64,000 nt of DNA from Thermincola carboxydiphila (lineage in GTDB: Bacteria; Bacillota; Thermincolia; Thermincolales; UBA2595), in contig JAENZJ010000001.1 in NCBI GenBank assembly GCA_016841325.1, positions 1 to 64,000 of the forward strand. Direction: 5' to 3'. Every line of letters begins with the position of its first letter. The first letter of the stretch is position 1. The translations under genes and the position numbers were made by a program. Shown here piece by piece: positions 48,452-56,922 of this stretch. The notes under the pieces were generated by a model that did not search any database, was not told the origin of the DNA, and worked only from the letters and a program-made list of their open reading frames with translations.

Positions 48452-48578
48452 GTGGGCCGGTTGACGTCCCAACGCCCTGCTTGAGGAACCATTTGTTCCC
48501 CCTTACGTAAAAAACCCGGATATACTGATATAGGACCGGAGGACGTCCCGACGCCTTCGCTAAGGAACAACCAACCCC
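48452..48578. repeat. 127-bp direct repeat, copy 2
   Basis: Second copy of the repeat at 48259-48385. With the first it gives an A-B-A-B order of sub-units. Beyond it, 48579-48857 is AT-rich and holds no gene I can support other than the leader of the HD-domain gene. Confidence 0.85.
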
Positions 48579-48857
48579 ATCACAGCAATAATAAATGAAG
48601 TAACATTTGACTTCTTTAATGGAAAAAAGTGCGGATTTGGCGGGACCCGGGGGCTTTTTGCGGCAGGCAGGGAGGAAGTGGGGGTGCCGAACCAGGAAAG
48701 TTTTTCTAAATCACAGTAAAATTATATGATTGACAGTTAAATGATGGTAATATATAATAAAAACAGAACAAATGTTTGGAAGAGTTATCATAAAAAGGAA
48801 AACGTGGAAACAATTATGAATAATTGTAAAAACTTATTTCATTGGAGATGAAATCAG

Positions 48858-50333
48858 TTGCCTCAATTTAGTCGCAAATTTATAAATGATAATATTTATG
48901 GTGGAATAGGATTTTCAGAACTGGAATTTAGAATAATTAATACTAATACTTTTCAAAGATTAAGAAGAATTAAGCAACAAGGTTTAACCTCTCTAATATT
49001 CCCAAGTTCTGAACACACTAGATTTAGCCACTCTCTTGGTGTACTATATGTTATGGGGAAGATGACAGACCATCTTCTAAAAAGTGGTTATTTAACCGAT
49101 GTTAAGGACCAGGAAAAACTCCGTTTGGCAGCGTTGTTACATGACATAGGGCATTATCCTCATTCACATTTGACCGAGGCAGTATATATAAAGATTGGTA
49201 AAAAAGCCGCTGTACGTGATCAGGCTCCTCTGGTGGAAAAGATAAAAGATGTAAAAGAGAGTCCATTAACTAAATTTAGTCAAAAACCTAGGAGAAATTT
49301 AGCTCACCATGAGGAGATGGGGGTAGAAGTATTAAAAAGAAGAAGAGACATTAGAGAACTTCTTAAAGGCGCTGGATATGATGTGGAAGAGATTGGCTCA
49401 ATAATCAACGGAAAAACTCCCAGTCAGTTGTTTCACCAACTAATGCATTCTTCCTTGGATTGTGATAGATTGGATTATTTGCTGAGAGACTCTGCGGCGG
49501 CAGGAGTAACTTATGGAATGATTGACTTAGATTACTTAATAAGATTATTGTGTGTTGCGGATCATAACCAGGTCTACGGCGACAGAAAAGTTGTTGAAAA
49601 AGTTCTGGCAGTCAGTCACAAGGGAATCAGGGTTTTAGAGCACTACTTGATGGCTAGATATTTTTCGTATTCACAGATAACAATGCATAAAACTACGACA
49701 GCTTTTGAGACATTGGCTAAGGCTTTAATATTAGAACTAGCCAACCAAGGTGAAATTTATCCAACTTATGAAGATGTTTTAGAAATAATGGATAAGGATG
49801 ATTTTCTTAAATTTGACGACAGCTACCTTTGGGACAGATTACACAAAAGTAAAACTTGTGAAGAAGGATTATACAACCTATATAAAAAAACATTATTAGA
49901 ACGAAAACGCATCAAGGTTTTAATTGATATGAAATATATTGGTGATAAGGACGAAAATCCTGACCCCAAAACCGATTATGGAAAAGTTAGAGAAAAGGTT
50001 AGATTTGATTTTGATTTCTTCGCGAATCGTGTCGGTATACCAGTAGAAAATCTAGGGTATGTAGAACAAAAGCTTTCAGTGGACGTTTCTTGGTCAGAAA
50101 TTGAAAAAGATGAAAAAGACTATGTTGAAGCCCCAAAGATAAAAAAACCATCAGAGGTGGAATTTTTAGTTCATAACGACAGTAGTTTAATTAAGGAGCT
50201 TTGTAATAGAGAATTAAAAATTTTAAGAGTTTTTTATATTGACCCTTTTCCTAAAGATAATGTGAGAAGCGCTAAGCACTTAAGTGACGCATTAGAAAAA
50301 ATTAAAGAAGATTTGCAACTACAAGGATTGTAA
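48858..50333 (+). CDS. HD-domain phosphohydrolase (dNTPase-like, YwfO family)
   Basis: A 491-residue COG1078-type HD protein. The metal site is visible: His in SSEHTRFSHSLGV, the HD pair in LLHDIGHYPHSH, and the distal Asp in SLDCDRLDYLLRDSAAAG. The first line (TFQRLRRIKQQGLTSLIFP) is typical of the family. Relatives hydrolyse dNTPs; B. subtilis YwfO is an example. Base composition is visibly more AT-rich than the surrounding operons, so it is probably acquired. TTG start; ribosome binding site weak (GGAGATG). It is paired with a YwgA/SocA-like gene, as ywfO is with ywgA in Bacillus. Confidence 0.88.
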   Translation: MPQFSRKFINDNIYGGIGFSELEFRIINTNTFQRLRRIKQQGLTSLIFPSSEHTRFSHSLGVLYVMGKMTDHLLKSGYLTDVKDQEKLRLAALLHDIGHYPHSHLTEAVYIKIGKKAAVRDQAPLVEKIKDVKESPLTKFSQKPRRNLAHHEEMGVEVLKRRRDIRELLKGAGYDVEEIGSIINGKTPSQLFHQLMHSSLDCDRLDYLLRDSAAAGVTYGMIDLDYLIRLLCVADHNQVYGDRKVVEKVLAVSHKGIRVLEHYLMARYFSYSQITMHKTTTAFETLAKALILELANQGEIYPTYEDVLEIMDKDDFLKFDDSYLWDRLHKSKTCEEGLYNLYKKTLLERKRIKVLIDMKYIGDKDENPDPKTDYGKVREKVRFDFDFFANRVGIPVENLGYVEQKLSVDVSWSEIEKDEKDYVEAPKIKKPSEVEFLVHNDSSLIKELCNRELKILRVFYIDPFPKDNVRSAKHLSDALEKIKEDLQLQGL

Positions 50334-50394
50334 TAAATAAAGGGATTTTTCCCATTTATATCAAACTTTATAAATTAGTTATGGGGGGATTAAT

Positions 50395-50919
50395 ATGAAC
50401 GAGAAAGCCTGTCAATTGAAGCTTTGTGTTGATAACATTATCAAAGATTTTTCATTTAAAGAGTTTAAATCTGATTTTAATAAAAGACTACTATTACAAA
50501 AGAACATATATCTTTTACAAAGTTTTGGTGTGGATCTCGGTTACAGTTATAACTGGTATTTAAGGGGACCGTATTGCTCAGACCTTGCTAGTGATGCTTT
50601 TGAAATTGCTGAAGATGAAAAAGCTTATGGTGAATATTGCGCAGCTTGGACTTTAACCGATAAAGCCAAGGAGATTCTAATGGAATTTTCTAAATGGTCA
50701 GAAGCAGAGATGCCGGATGATATGGGCGTTCTCGATTGGTTGGAAGCATTAGCATCAATTCATTATATTAACCATTACATTTGTATTAATGACAAAAGCC
50801 AAAAAGGAATAGTCAATTACCTTTTATCAGTTAAACAATGGTTTACAGAAAAACAGGCAATAGCTGCTTATAACCATTTAGATTCTGTAGGGTTAATAAA
50901 GAATCTTCAATTAATCTAA
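50395..50919 (+). CDS. YwgA / SocA-like (Panacea-type) protein
   Basis: A 174-residue soluble protein. The segment KRLLLQKNIYLLQSFGVDLG followed by YNWYLRGPYCSDLASDAFEI matches the pattern of YwgA and SocA/GepA-like proteins, which share an LQK-Y-L...Y-W-RGPYS-L core. Proteins with this fold act as antitoxin-like or chaperone-like partners in several toxin-antitoxin modules. ATG after TGGGGGG. It lies 61 bases after the HD gene and shares its AT-rich composition, so they form a two-gene cassette. Family call is moderate; function is not claimed. Confidence 0.72.
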   Translation: MNEKACQLKLCVDNIIKDFSFKEFKSDFNKRLLLQKNIYLLQSFGVDLGYSYNWYLRGPYCSDLASDAFEIAEDEKAYGEYCAAWTLTDKAKEILMEFSKWSEAEMPDDMGVLDWLEALASIHYINHYICINDKSQKGIVNYLLSVKQWFTEKQAIAAYNHLDSVGLIKNLQLI

Positions 50920-50993
50920 TTTATATTATTTGTTCTGAAGGTTATTAATGGTAAAAATTTGAGTTATAAACGCAAGTAAATATTATGAGAAAT

Positions 50994-51024
50994 CACTCAC
51001 GTAATAAAAACGTGGGTAGTTTTT
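50994..51024 (+). terminator. Probable terminator after the HD/YwgA-like cassette
   Basis: ACTCACG, a nine-base loop, CGTGGGT (one G-T pair) and then AGTTTTTTCTTCTG. Confidence 0.65.
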
Positions 51025-51169
51025 TCTTCTGTTTTGTGTACATGCAATGTTTGCATAAACTGTAAATAAAGCTTAATACCGGTCTAAGGCGGTAAAGATG
51101 GGGCAATACTTTAAGTATGGGCGTCCCCTTTTTTAGTGGGGAGCAAAAAAAATTGGCCGGTGATAAAAA

Positions 51170-51955
51170 ATGATTGTTAAAATGGGTACAAAAAAAAGAA
51201 TACTGTGCGTATTAATAATAGGAATAATTATGTTAGCTTCGGGTGTCATATATGCAGTATGGAAACCTTCTTCCGTCAATAAAGAGCCGGAAGGGGCTGT
51301 TGTTGTACGGGCTTTTAGTGCATCGGGAGCCAGGTTCGCCCAGCTTTATGTTTATGGATGGGAAAAGTGTGAGCTTAAACCCCTCCAGGCGGATGCGGAC
51401 CAGTATTTAAGATGGAGGCTGCGGAGAGTATTTTCTCCGGAACAGAGCCTGCCGGAAATCAGGACCGTCAACTATGGCGGGAGCTTGATAATCCAGGCCC
51501 TGGGGAAAACAGAATCAGATATTACCGTGCTGGCCACGTTGAATGTTAACAGTTACCCGGAAAAGCAGACCGGTGGAATTGCTTATTTTACTGTAGCCCT
51601 AAGTACTGGTGACCAACAGTATTCCTATGACCGGCTCTATACCATGCTTGACAGGATTATGGCAAGTGACAGATATCACCGGAGTACTGTTATCAAGGGT
51701 GAGATTTCAGGTAAAGTAAGTAATCACCAGAGGAGGAAGGTTATCCAGGATATGATTAAAGAGGCACAGGCCCATGAAGTTAATGTCATGGAAAACGAGT
51801 CTATGGTAAGTGTTTCCGCACATACTTCACACCTTCCGGAACTGTTGACAACAGGTGGCGAGTCAGTTAATATTAATATGGCAGCAAGATATAATTCTGT
51901 CGAAAAAAAGACTTTTTGGTATGTTGGATCCCCGATAATAACCAGTGAATATTAA
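51170..51955 (+). CDS. ywmB: YwmB-family exported protein
   Basis: A 261-residue protein with an N-terminal membrane anchor or signal peptide (ILCVLIIGIIMLASGVIYAVW) and an extracytoplasmic body. Weak sequence resemblance and, above all, the position directly before murA identify it as the YwmB/DUF1779 family (TATA-box-binding-protein-like fold). Function is unknown. ATG 51170 has a poor ribosome binding site; ATG 51182 is a possible start. The 250-base gap upstream has GC-rich short stems (around 51098-51145) that I cannot assign to a riboswitch. Confidence 0.75.
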   Translation: MIVKMGTKKRILCVLIIGIIMLASGVIYAVWKPSSVNKEPEGAVVVRAFSASGARFAQLYVYGWEKCELKPLQADADQYLRWRLRRVFSPEQSLPEIRTVNYGGSLIIQALGKTESDITVLATLNVNSYPEKQTGGIAYFTVALSTGDQQYSYDRLYTMLDRIMASDRYHRSTVIKGEISGKVSNHQRRKVIQDMIKEAQAHEVNVMENESMVSVSAHTSHLPELLTTGGESVNINMAARYNSVEKKTFWYVGSPIITSEY

Positions 51956-51997
51956 GCAAGATTATAAACAATAGACATTTTACAGGGGGAAGTGAGT

Positions 51998-53260
51998 TTG
52001 GAGAAACTTGTTGTTAGGGGAGGAAAACCTTTATCCGGAAAAGTACGTGTAAGTGGAGCCAAAAATGCGGTTCTGCCAATTATTGCATCTGCTCTTCTGG
52101 CTGAAAAAGGAATCAGCCATATAAGTGGAGTACCTTATCTGGCTGATGTAGAGACTCTTATTGACCTGCTGAGATTTATGGGCGCTGAAGCAGACCTGGA
52201 TGAGGAAACCCTGACTGTGAATGCCAAAATACTTATTAACACAGAGGCCCCTTATGACTATGTGAGCAAAATGAGGGCCTCTTTTCTTGTTATGGGACCC
52301 CTCCTTGCCAGGTATGGCTATGCCAAGACGTTTCTTCCCGGCGGCTGTAAGATAGGGACAAGACCCATTGACCTTCATCTAAAGGGTTTTGTGAGCCTGG
52401 GGGCAGAAATTTCCCGGGAAAACGGGTTTGTTGTGGCCAAAGTAAAAGACAGGTTAAAGGGAGGAAAAGTCTACCTTGATTTTCCCAGCGTGGGCGCTAC
52501 CGAAAACATTATGATGGCGGCAGCTCTCGCAGAAGGGACAACCCAGATTCAAAATGCTGCTGAAGAGCCTGAGATCGTTGACTTGGCTAACTTTTTGAAT
52601 GCCATGGGAGCCAAGGTGACCGGGGCAGGGACAAATGTGATTACAATAGAAGGACAGGCATCTCTGAAGGGGGCCGCACACCAGGTTATCCCGGACCGGG
52701 TTGAAGCCGGGACCTATATGGTGGCAGCCGCCCTGACCGGCGGTGAAGTATATATAGAAAATGTCATCACAGAACACCTGAAACCTGTGATTGCCAAACT
52801 TGAAGAAACAGGAGCCAGGATTCAGAACGGTGGTCCGGGAGTAAGGGTTTCCGGACCGGAAACCATAGCGCCGGTTAATATCCAAACACTGCCATATCCG
52901 GGATTTCCTACAGACATGCAGCCCCAAATTACTGCATTGCTGACCAGGGCCAGTGGGACCAGTATGATTACCGAAACGGTTTTTGAAAACCGGTTTATGC
53001 ATACAGAGGAACTTGGCCGGATGGGAGCCGATATCCGGGTAGATGGCCGTGTCGCCGTTGTCAGGGGAGTATCGGAACTCAACGGAGCCCGGGTCCATGC
53101 CACCGACCTCAGGGGCGGGGCAGCCCTGATACTTGCCGGACTGGCGGCCAGGGGAGAAACAGAGATAAATTTTATTCACCATATTGACAGGGGTTATGAA
53201 AAGCTTGAGGAGAAGTTCTGCCGGCTTGGCGCTGATATCAGGAGAGTCTGTGAAGGGTAA
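51998..53260 (+). CDS. murA: UDP-N-acetylglucosamine 1-carboxyvinyltransferase
   Basis: A 420-residue MurA with the opening [20 protein letters not shown], the PEP-attacking/fosfomycin-target Cys in [18 protein letters not shown], and the C-terminal [17 protein letters not shown]. First committed step of peptidoglycan synthesis. TTG 51998 has a seven-base spacing from AGGGGGA; GTG 51992 is too near. ywmB-murA-spoIID is the Bacillus order, but here about 5 kb of foreign DNA sits between murA and spoIID. Confidence 0.96.
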   Translation: MEKLVVRGGKPLSGKVRVSGAKNAVLPIIASALLAEKGISHISGVPYLADVETLIDLLRFMGAEADLDEETLTVNAKILINTEAPYDYVSKMRASFLVMGPLLARYGYAKTFLPGGCKIGTRPIDLHLKGFVSLGAEISRENGFVVAKVKDRLKGGKVYLDFPSVGATENIMMAAALAEGTTQIQNAAEEPEIVDLANFLNAMGAKVTGAGTNVITIEGQASLKGAAHQVIPDRVEAGTYMVAAALTGGEVYIENVITEHLKPVIAKLEETGARIQNGGPGVRVSGPETIAPVNIQTLPYPGFPTDMQPQITALLTRASGTSMITETVFENRFMHTEELGRMGADIRVDGRVAVVRGVSELNGARVHATDLRGGAALILAGLAARGETEINFIHHIDRGYEKLEEKFCRLGADIRRVCEG

Positions 53261-53381
53261 CGGGGTGAGTGCAGCCCCCAAAATTGAATTATTTTTTGTC
53301 GGAGGCAGGTATTTGGACCACTAAGTAGAATATGATTTTATACTCGCTGTGTATTATCAATTCAACCAAGGAGTGGTCCCT

Positions 53382-53927
53382 GTGGAAAAGATTCTAAAAG
53401 AAATTCTTACTGAATTAAAAACAATGAAATCAGAATTTAATACAATGAAGACAGAGTTTGGCACAATGAAGACAGAGTTTGGCACAATGAAGACAGAGTT
53501 TGGCACAATGAAGATAGAATTTAGCGCCATGAAAACACAAATTAACTCACTGGAAACACAAATTAATTCAATGGAAACAGAAATTGGCACAATGAAAACA
53601 GAAATTGGGACAATAAAAACAGAAATTGGCACTATGAAAATACAAGTTAATTCAATGGAAACAGAATTTAGTACAATGAAAACACAAGTTAGCAATTTGG
53701 AAGCTGATGTTAAAGAAATTAAAGAAAAACACGGGCAGAAGTTAAAGGTATTGGAAACAGGTCTTCAGGGAATCAAAGAAGAGCATGGTCAAATGCTGCG
53801 GGCAATTCTTGAAAACAAAGAAATACAAAAAGCAGAAATGGATAACCTGAAAATGGATGTTACCAAAGTTACGGGTGTTTTAAAAGGATTTGATAACAGC
53901 CTGGAGTTGCTCAAAAAAGCCAAATAG
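53382..53927 (+). CDS. Coiled-coil protein with tandem heptad repeats
   Basis: A 181-residue protein that is almost wholly coiled coil. Residues about 10-110 are a run of seven-residue units of the type (G/N)(T/S)M(K/E)TE(F/I), e.g. GTMKTEF, giving a continuous heptad pattern; the C-terminal part (VKEIKEKHGQ ... LKMDVTKVTGVLKGF) is a more irregular helix. No signal peptide or membrane segment. GTG 53382 follows AAGGAG. Similar repeat-rich coiled coils are common next to restriction or transport genes, but I can assign no function. Confidence 0.8.
   Translation: MEKILKEILTELKTMKSEFNTMKTEFGTMKTEFGTMKTEFGTMKIEFSAMKTQINSLETQINSMETEIGTMKTEIGTIKTEIGTMKIQVNSMETEFSTMKTQVSNLEADVKEIKEKHGQKLKVLETGLQGIKEEHGQMLRAILENKEIQKAEMDNLKMDVTKVTGVLKGFDNSLELLKKAK
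53442..53525 (+). repeat. 21-bp tandem repeat inside the coiled-coil gene
   Basis: Three identical 21-bp units start at 53442, 53463 and 53484, and a fourth unit (53505-53525) differs at three positions. Each encodes one heptad-and-frame-preserving TMKTEFG block (units are a multiple of three), so copy-number slippage would change protein length without breaking the frame. Confidence 0.9.
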
Positions 53928-53943
53928 GACTGACCTGACCTGT

Positions 53944-53977
53944 CCTCCCTTCTTTTCGGAAGGGAGGCTGTTTTTTT
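53944..53977 (+). terminator. Intrinsic terminator after the coiled-coil gene
   Basis: CCTCCCTTC (53944-53952) pairs with GAAGGGAGG (53959-53967), followed by CTGTTTTTTT. Confidence 0.85.
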
Positions 53978-53987
53978 CTGTGATCTA

Positions 53988-54017
53988 TTGACTTAAAACT
54001 GGGCATGTGGTTATTAT
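53988..54017 (+). promoter_or_regulatory. Promoter of the interrupted ATPase gene
   Basis: TTGACT (53988-53993), an 18-base spacer, TATTAT (54012-54017), about 70 bases before the GTG start of the split ATPase. Confidence 0.5.
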
Positions 54018-54084
54018 ATTTAATAAAAGTGTGATTAATTGACGCAAAATATGTATAAAAATGTGATGTTTTGGAGGTGATATT

Positions 54085-54156
54085 GTGGAAAGGTTAATTA
54101 TGCAGGATTTGCTGAGCTGGAAAAACTCCCGACACCGGAAACCGCTCATATTGAAA
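54085..54156 (+). pseudogene. 5' fragment of AAA+ ATPase (DUF4143 family), split by IS21 element
   Basis: From GTG 54085 (after GGAGGTGA) 24 codons encode a peptide ending SWKNSRHRKPLILK, the typical start of AAA_14/DUF4143 ATPases. At 54157 the IS begins and the frame stops 13 codons later (54193-54195). Joining base 54156 directly to 56923 restores the frame as PLILK-GVRQVGKTWLL, so the IS has inserted immediately before the Walker A motif. Confidence 0.88.
54149..54156. repeat. Target-site duplication, left copy
   Basis: TATTGAAA, repeated at 56915-56922 directly after the right end of the element. IS21-family elements usually duplicate 4-8 bp. Confidence 0.88.
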
Positions 54157-54474
54157 TGTTTTTTGCAAGAACTTTTTACAAAAAGTTGCAAGTAATTTTT
54201 CCATAGTATTGCATCACCATTTTCCATAATGTTGCAAGTCGTTTTCCGCCTTGTTATTTCAGGGGAAAAATTACTTACAGGCATTTGTTACTCGTCGTCG
54301 ATTTAAGCTTGATTTTCTTAACCCTTGATGAGATTGTAGAACTCATGCACACACTTTTCAAGGGTAAAGGCGTGTGCCCCGCCTGCGGCGGCCCTTGAAA
54401 AGCGCGCACATTCGTTCTAGGGGGTAGCTACAGGGTTAAGGATAAATATATGGCTTATCCATGTTTTGAAATTT

Positions 54475-55239
54475 TCACTCCTCCTTGCTATCTTTTGCTG
54501 CCATTGAACGGTAAAGATCATTGATGCTTGACTCTCTAAGACGGTTATTCTCTCCCGGAAACAGGAGGAGATAGCAATGGTGCATGAGCCTGCCTACAAG
54601 GGCGGCAGTCATCTGCTCATCATAGAGTACGTTAACCCACCTGGAAAACTCCAGATTCGTATTGAGTATGATGGATTTATGTTCATGTATCTCGGAGAGA
54701 TAGTCAAAGAGAAGCTGGGCACCGGTACGATCATATGGCACGTAGCCCCACTCATCCAGTATAATGACAGATGCTTTATTCAGTTTTTTCAACAAGGTCC
54801 CCAGTGTGCCGGCTTTCTTAGCTTCCGAAAGCTGGTTAACCAATGCTGCGGTACGGTAGAATTTGACGGGAATCCCTTTCTGGCAAGCGCTCACGCCAAG
54901 CGCAGTGGACAGCATGGTTTTTCCGGTACCTGTCCTGCCGTACATGATAACATTTTTCTTCTCTCTGATAAAATTGAGGGACTTTAGGCTTTCCGGTGTC
55001 AGGTCGGAAGGAAGTGTAATTTCATCAAAGCGGAAGCCGTCAAATGTTTTTATGCTGTAGAAGCTTGCGCTGTTAATTAGTTTAGCTGTACGACCCTGTT
55101 CGCGGTTTTTCAGCTCTGCAGACAGTAGTTTATATAAGTATTCCTGATGTGTTTCGCCCTCCGTTAATTGAGCCATATCGGCCAGATTGCGGCTCAGCTT
55201 TAATCTTTTGCAGCAGCTTATGATTTCTTCTTCAAGCAT
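54475..55239 (-). CDS. istB: IstB-type ATPase helper of IS21 element
   Basis: A 254-residue AAA+ protein of the DnaC/IstB type. It has Walker A MYGRTGTGKTMLSTALG, Walker B ASVIILDEWGYVPYD and the C-terminal LVGRLMHHCYLLLF. It helps IstA choose and deform the target. ATG 55239 is preferred over an in-frame GTG at 55248 for spacing from AAGGGGGG. Overlaps istA by eight bases, as is usual. Confidence 0.94.
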   Translation of the reverse strand: MLEEEIISCCKRLKLSRNLADMAQLTEGETHQEYLYKLLSAELKNREQGRTAKLINSASFYSIKTFDGFRFDEITLPSDLTPESLKSLNFIREKKNVIMYGRTGTGKTMLSTALGVSACQKGIPVKFYRTAALVNQLSEAKKAGTLGTLLKKLNKASVIILDEWGYVPYDRTGAQLLFDYLSEIHEHKSIILNTNLEFSRWVNVLYDEQMTAALVGRLMHHCYLLLFPGENNRLRESSINDLYRSMAAKDSKEE

Positions 55240-56761
55240 TTGCAGCACCCCCCTTCTTCAGGAAGGTGTCGTAAGCAATCAGGTTGGTTGTCATCTGACC
55301 GACATCCGGTATTTCAGAGCCAAGCGGCAGCGGCGGTAGTTCAGGCACATCAGCATAAATTCGCCGATAGAGATTCTTAAGGCTGTCTGCATCGGATGCG
55401 CCATAGCAGAGTGCCTGATTGACGGTATTTAGGGCACTGTCAAAGCCGGTTCTGTCTGTGAGTTCCGCCAGGACTTTAAGCACCTTTCCTGTTTCCATAT
55501 TGGAACAGCCTTCAAGAAATTGCTTCATTTGAGGCGGCATTATGTCATAGATACCGGAGTATTTCAATGCACGTGGACGTATGGAGAGCTGCCTGAGATA
55601 TGGGAGCCAATCCATGCTCTGTTGTTTAGTATCACCGTAAAGGCGGCGGTGTCTTACGACCTCACGGTAGTTTTCATCCATGACGATGACAAGCGAGGAT
55701 GTCAGTTTCAGGTTAACCGCCGTGTTGGCATATTTCGGCGAAACCGAGTATTCGTGCATGCTCTTGTTTAGATAAAACTTGCCCCAGTTATTGGTGGTAA
55801 CATAGCCTTTGCCGCTTAGGTCAAATTTGATTTCCGGGAGGGAATGGCAGTGTTTTAAATCTTCCGCAAACAATTCCTCAATGGTTCCATTGCGGCGGTA
55901 ATGCTCTCTGTTGGCATCTTCCTCACACAGGTCGAGGAGCTGCCGGTTGAAATCGGAAAGTTTAAGAAAGTGCGGCATGGGGACAAGAAAGTTACGCCTC
56001 TGGTAACCGACTTTGTTTTCAACATTGCCTTTTTCATGTCCTTCGCCAGGGTTCATAAATACGGCTTGGAAACGGTAGTGTTCTCGGAAACGAGCAAATC
56101 GTTCGGTGATCTCACGGCCACCGCCTTTAATTACTTTTGTTACGATAGTTCTAGTGTTATCGAACCACAATTCGTCAGGGACAGCACCAATGTGCCGAAA
56201 GATAGCGTCAAGTCCCTCCAGAAGGCATTCCATGTTTTCGCCATAGAACAGCTGCAGGTAGCCTTTATTGCTGTATGGGAATGATACTTCAAGATATTTT
56301 CCGGTCAACCGTCTGCCATTTTCATAAAAATCGGCTGTACCGAAATCAACTTGGGCCTCGCCCGGACTGTGTTCCAGTGGCAGGAAGCCGGCCTTGGCAC
56401 CGTTGAATATTTCCTTGTGTTTTACTGCGTAGTAGGAAGCAACCGTCCTGTATGAGCAGTTAAAGCCGGGGCATTCCTTCGTAAGGCGGTTAAAAACCCT
56501 CCTGGCGGTATGCCGCTGTTTCCGTGGTGCTTGTTTGTCCTCTTCTAGCCACTTGTCAATAGCTGGCTTATATGGATCCAGCTTGGGACAAAAACGCTGT
56601 TCTAAGGCAGGTTTAGGAGCCTGTTCATTGAAATTCGCCATATCCACATATTTTTGAACCGTTTTCCAATCTAAATTCAGTGCATTTGCTATTTGGGAAA
56701 TGTTTTCGCCTTTCACGTAAAAACGAAATCTGATATCATGTATCTTGTCCATTGTAAGCAT
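55232..56761 (-). CDS. istA: IstA-type transposase of IS21 element
   Basis: A 509-residue transposase: an N-terminal HTH (FYVKGENISQIANALNLDWKTV), and an rve/DDE integrase core beginning PGEAQVDFGTADFY (first Asp) with the second Asp in DELWFDNTRTIV and the Glu in NPGEGHEKGNVENKVGY. ATG 56761 follows AAGGAGGAGAGG; the longer upstream frame has no initiation signal. All three catalytic residues are present. Confidence 0.94.
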   Translation of the reverse strand: MLTMDKIHDIRFRFYVKGENISQIANALNLDWKTVQKYVDMANFNEQAPKPALEQRFCPKLDPYKPAIDKWLEEDKQAPRKQRHTARRVFNRLTKECPGFNCSYRTVASYYAVKHKEIFNGAKAGFLPLEHSPGEAQVDFGTADFYENGRRLTGKYLEVSFPYSNKGYLQLFYGENMECLLEGLDAIFRHIGAVPDELWFDNTRTIVTKVIKGGGREITERFARFREHYRFQAVFMNPGEGHEKGNVENKVGYQRRNFLVPMPHFLKLSDFNRQLLDLCEEDANREHYRRNGTIEELFAEDLKHCHSLPEIKFDLSGKGYVTTNNWGKFYLNKSMHEYSVSPKYANTAVNLKLTSSLVIVMDENYREVVRHRRLYGDTKQQSMDWLPYLRQLSIRPRALKYSGIYDIMPPQMKQFLEGCSNMETGKVLKVLAELTDRTGFDSALNTVNQALCYGASDADSLKNLYRRIYADVPELPPLPLGSEIPDVGQMTTNLIAYDTFLKKGGAANA

Positions 56762-56914
56762 ACTCCTCTCCTCCTTGCATTCTTTGGTCAGATACAAGGA
56801 TATAGGTTGTGGTTTATGCCTGCAATGGATTTTTTGCAAAACTATGGAATTTCCAATTGCAACATTCTGGATTTTTCATTTGCAACTTTCTGTATTTTTA
56901 TCTTACAACAAACA

Positions 56915-56922
56915 TATTGAAA
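56915..56922. repeat. Target-site duplication, right copy
   Basis: TATTGAAA, identical to 54149-54156. Confidence 0.88.

Larger units (their letters stand above)
54157..56914 (-). mobile_element. IS21-family insertion sequence, complete (2758 bp)
   Basis: The element carries istA and istB on the minus strand and ends in TGTTT...: the left end TGTTTTTTGCAAGA and, on the other strand, the right end TGTTTGTTGTAAGA begin with the same TGT and stay similar to about base 36 (shared AAAGTTGCAA). Each end holds further copies of a GTTGCAA motif followed by a TTTTCC stretch (for example at 54181, 54211 and 54232), the multiple transposase-binding repeats usual in IS21. An 8-bp target duplication flanks it. 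The stretch 54286-54474 beyond istB contains a long hairpin (CTTTTCAAGGG with CCCTTGAAAAG) and no gene. Intact ends and target duplication suggest a recent insertion. Confidence 0.92.

Noticed and set aside
48059-48570. Minus-strand ORFs with recurring SEGVGTSSGPISVYP-type peptides
   Set aside because: The recurring peptide is simply the DNA repeat array read through; there are no ribosome binding sites and the frames start and stop within repeats.
48259-48578. CRISPR array
   Set aside because: Repeats are 127 bp with only two full copies, and the intervening segment is related to the repeat, not a unique spacer. No cas gene is present.
51028-51169. Riboswitch upstream of ywmB
   Set aside because: GC-rich stems are visible, but they match no class I know and could simply be a leader or leftover terminator.
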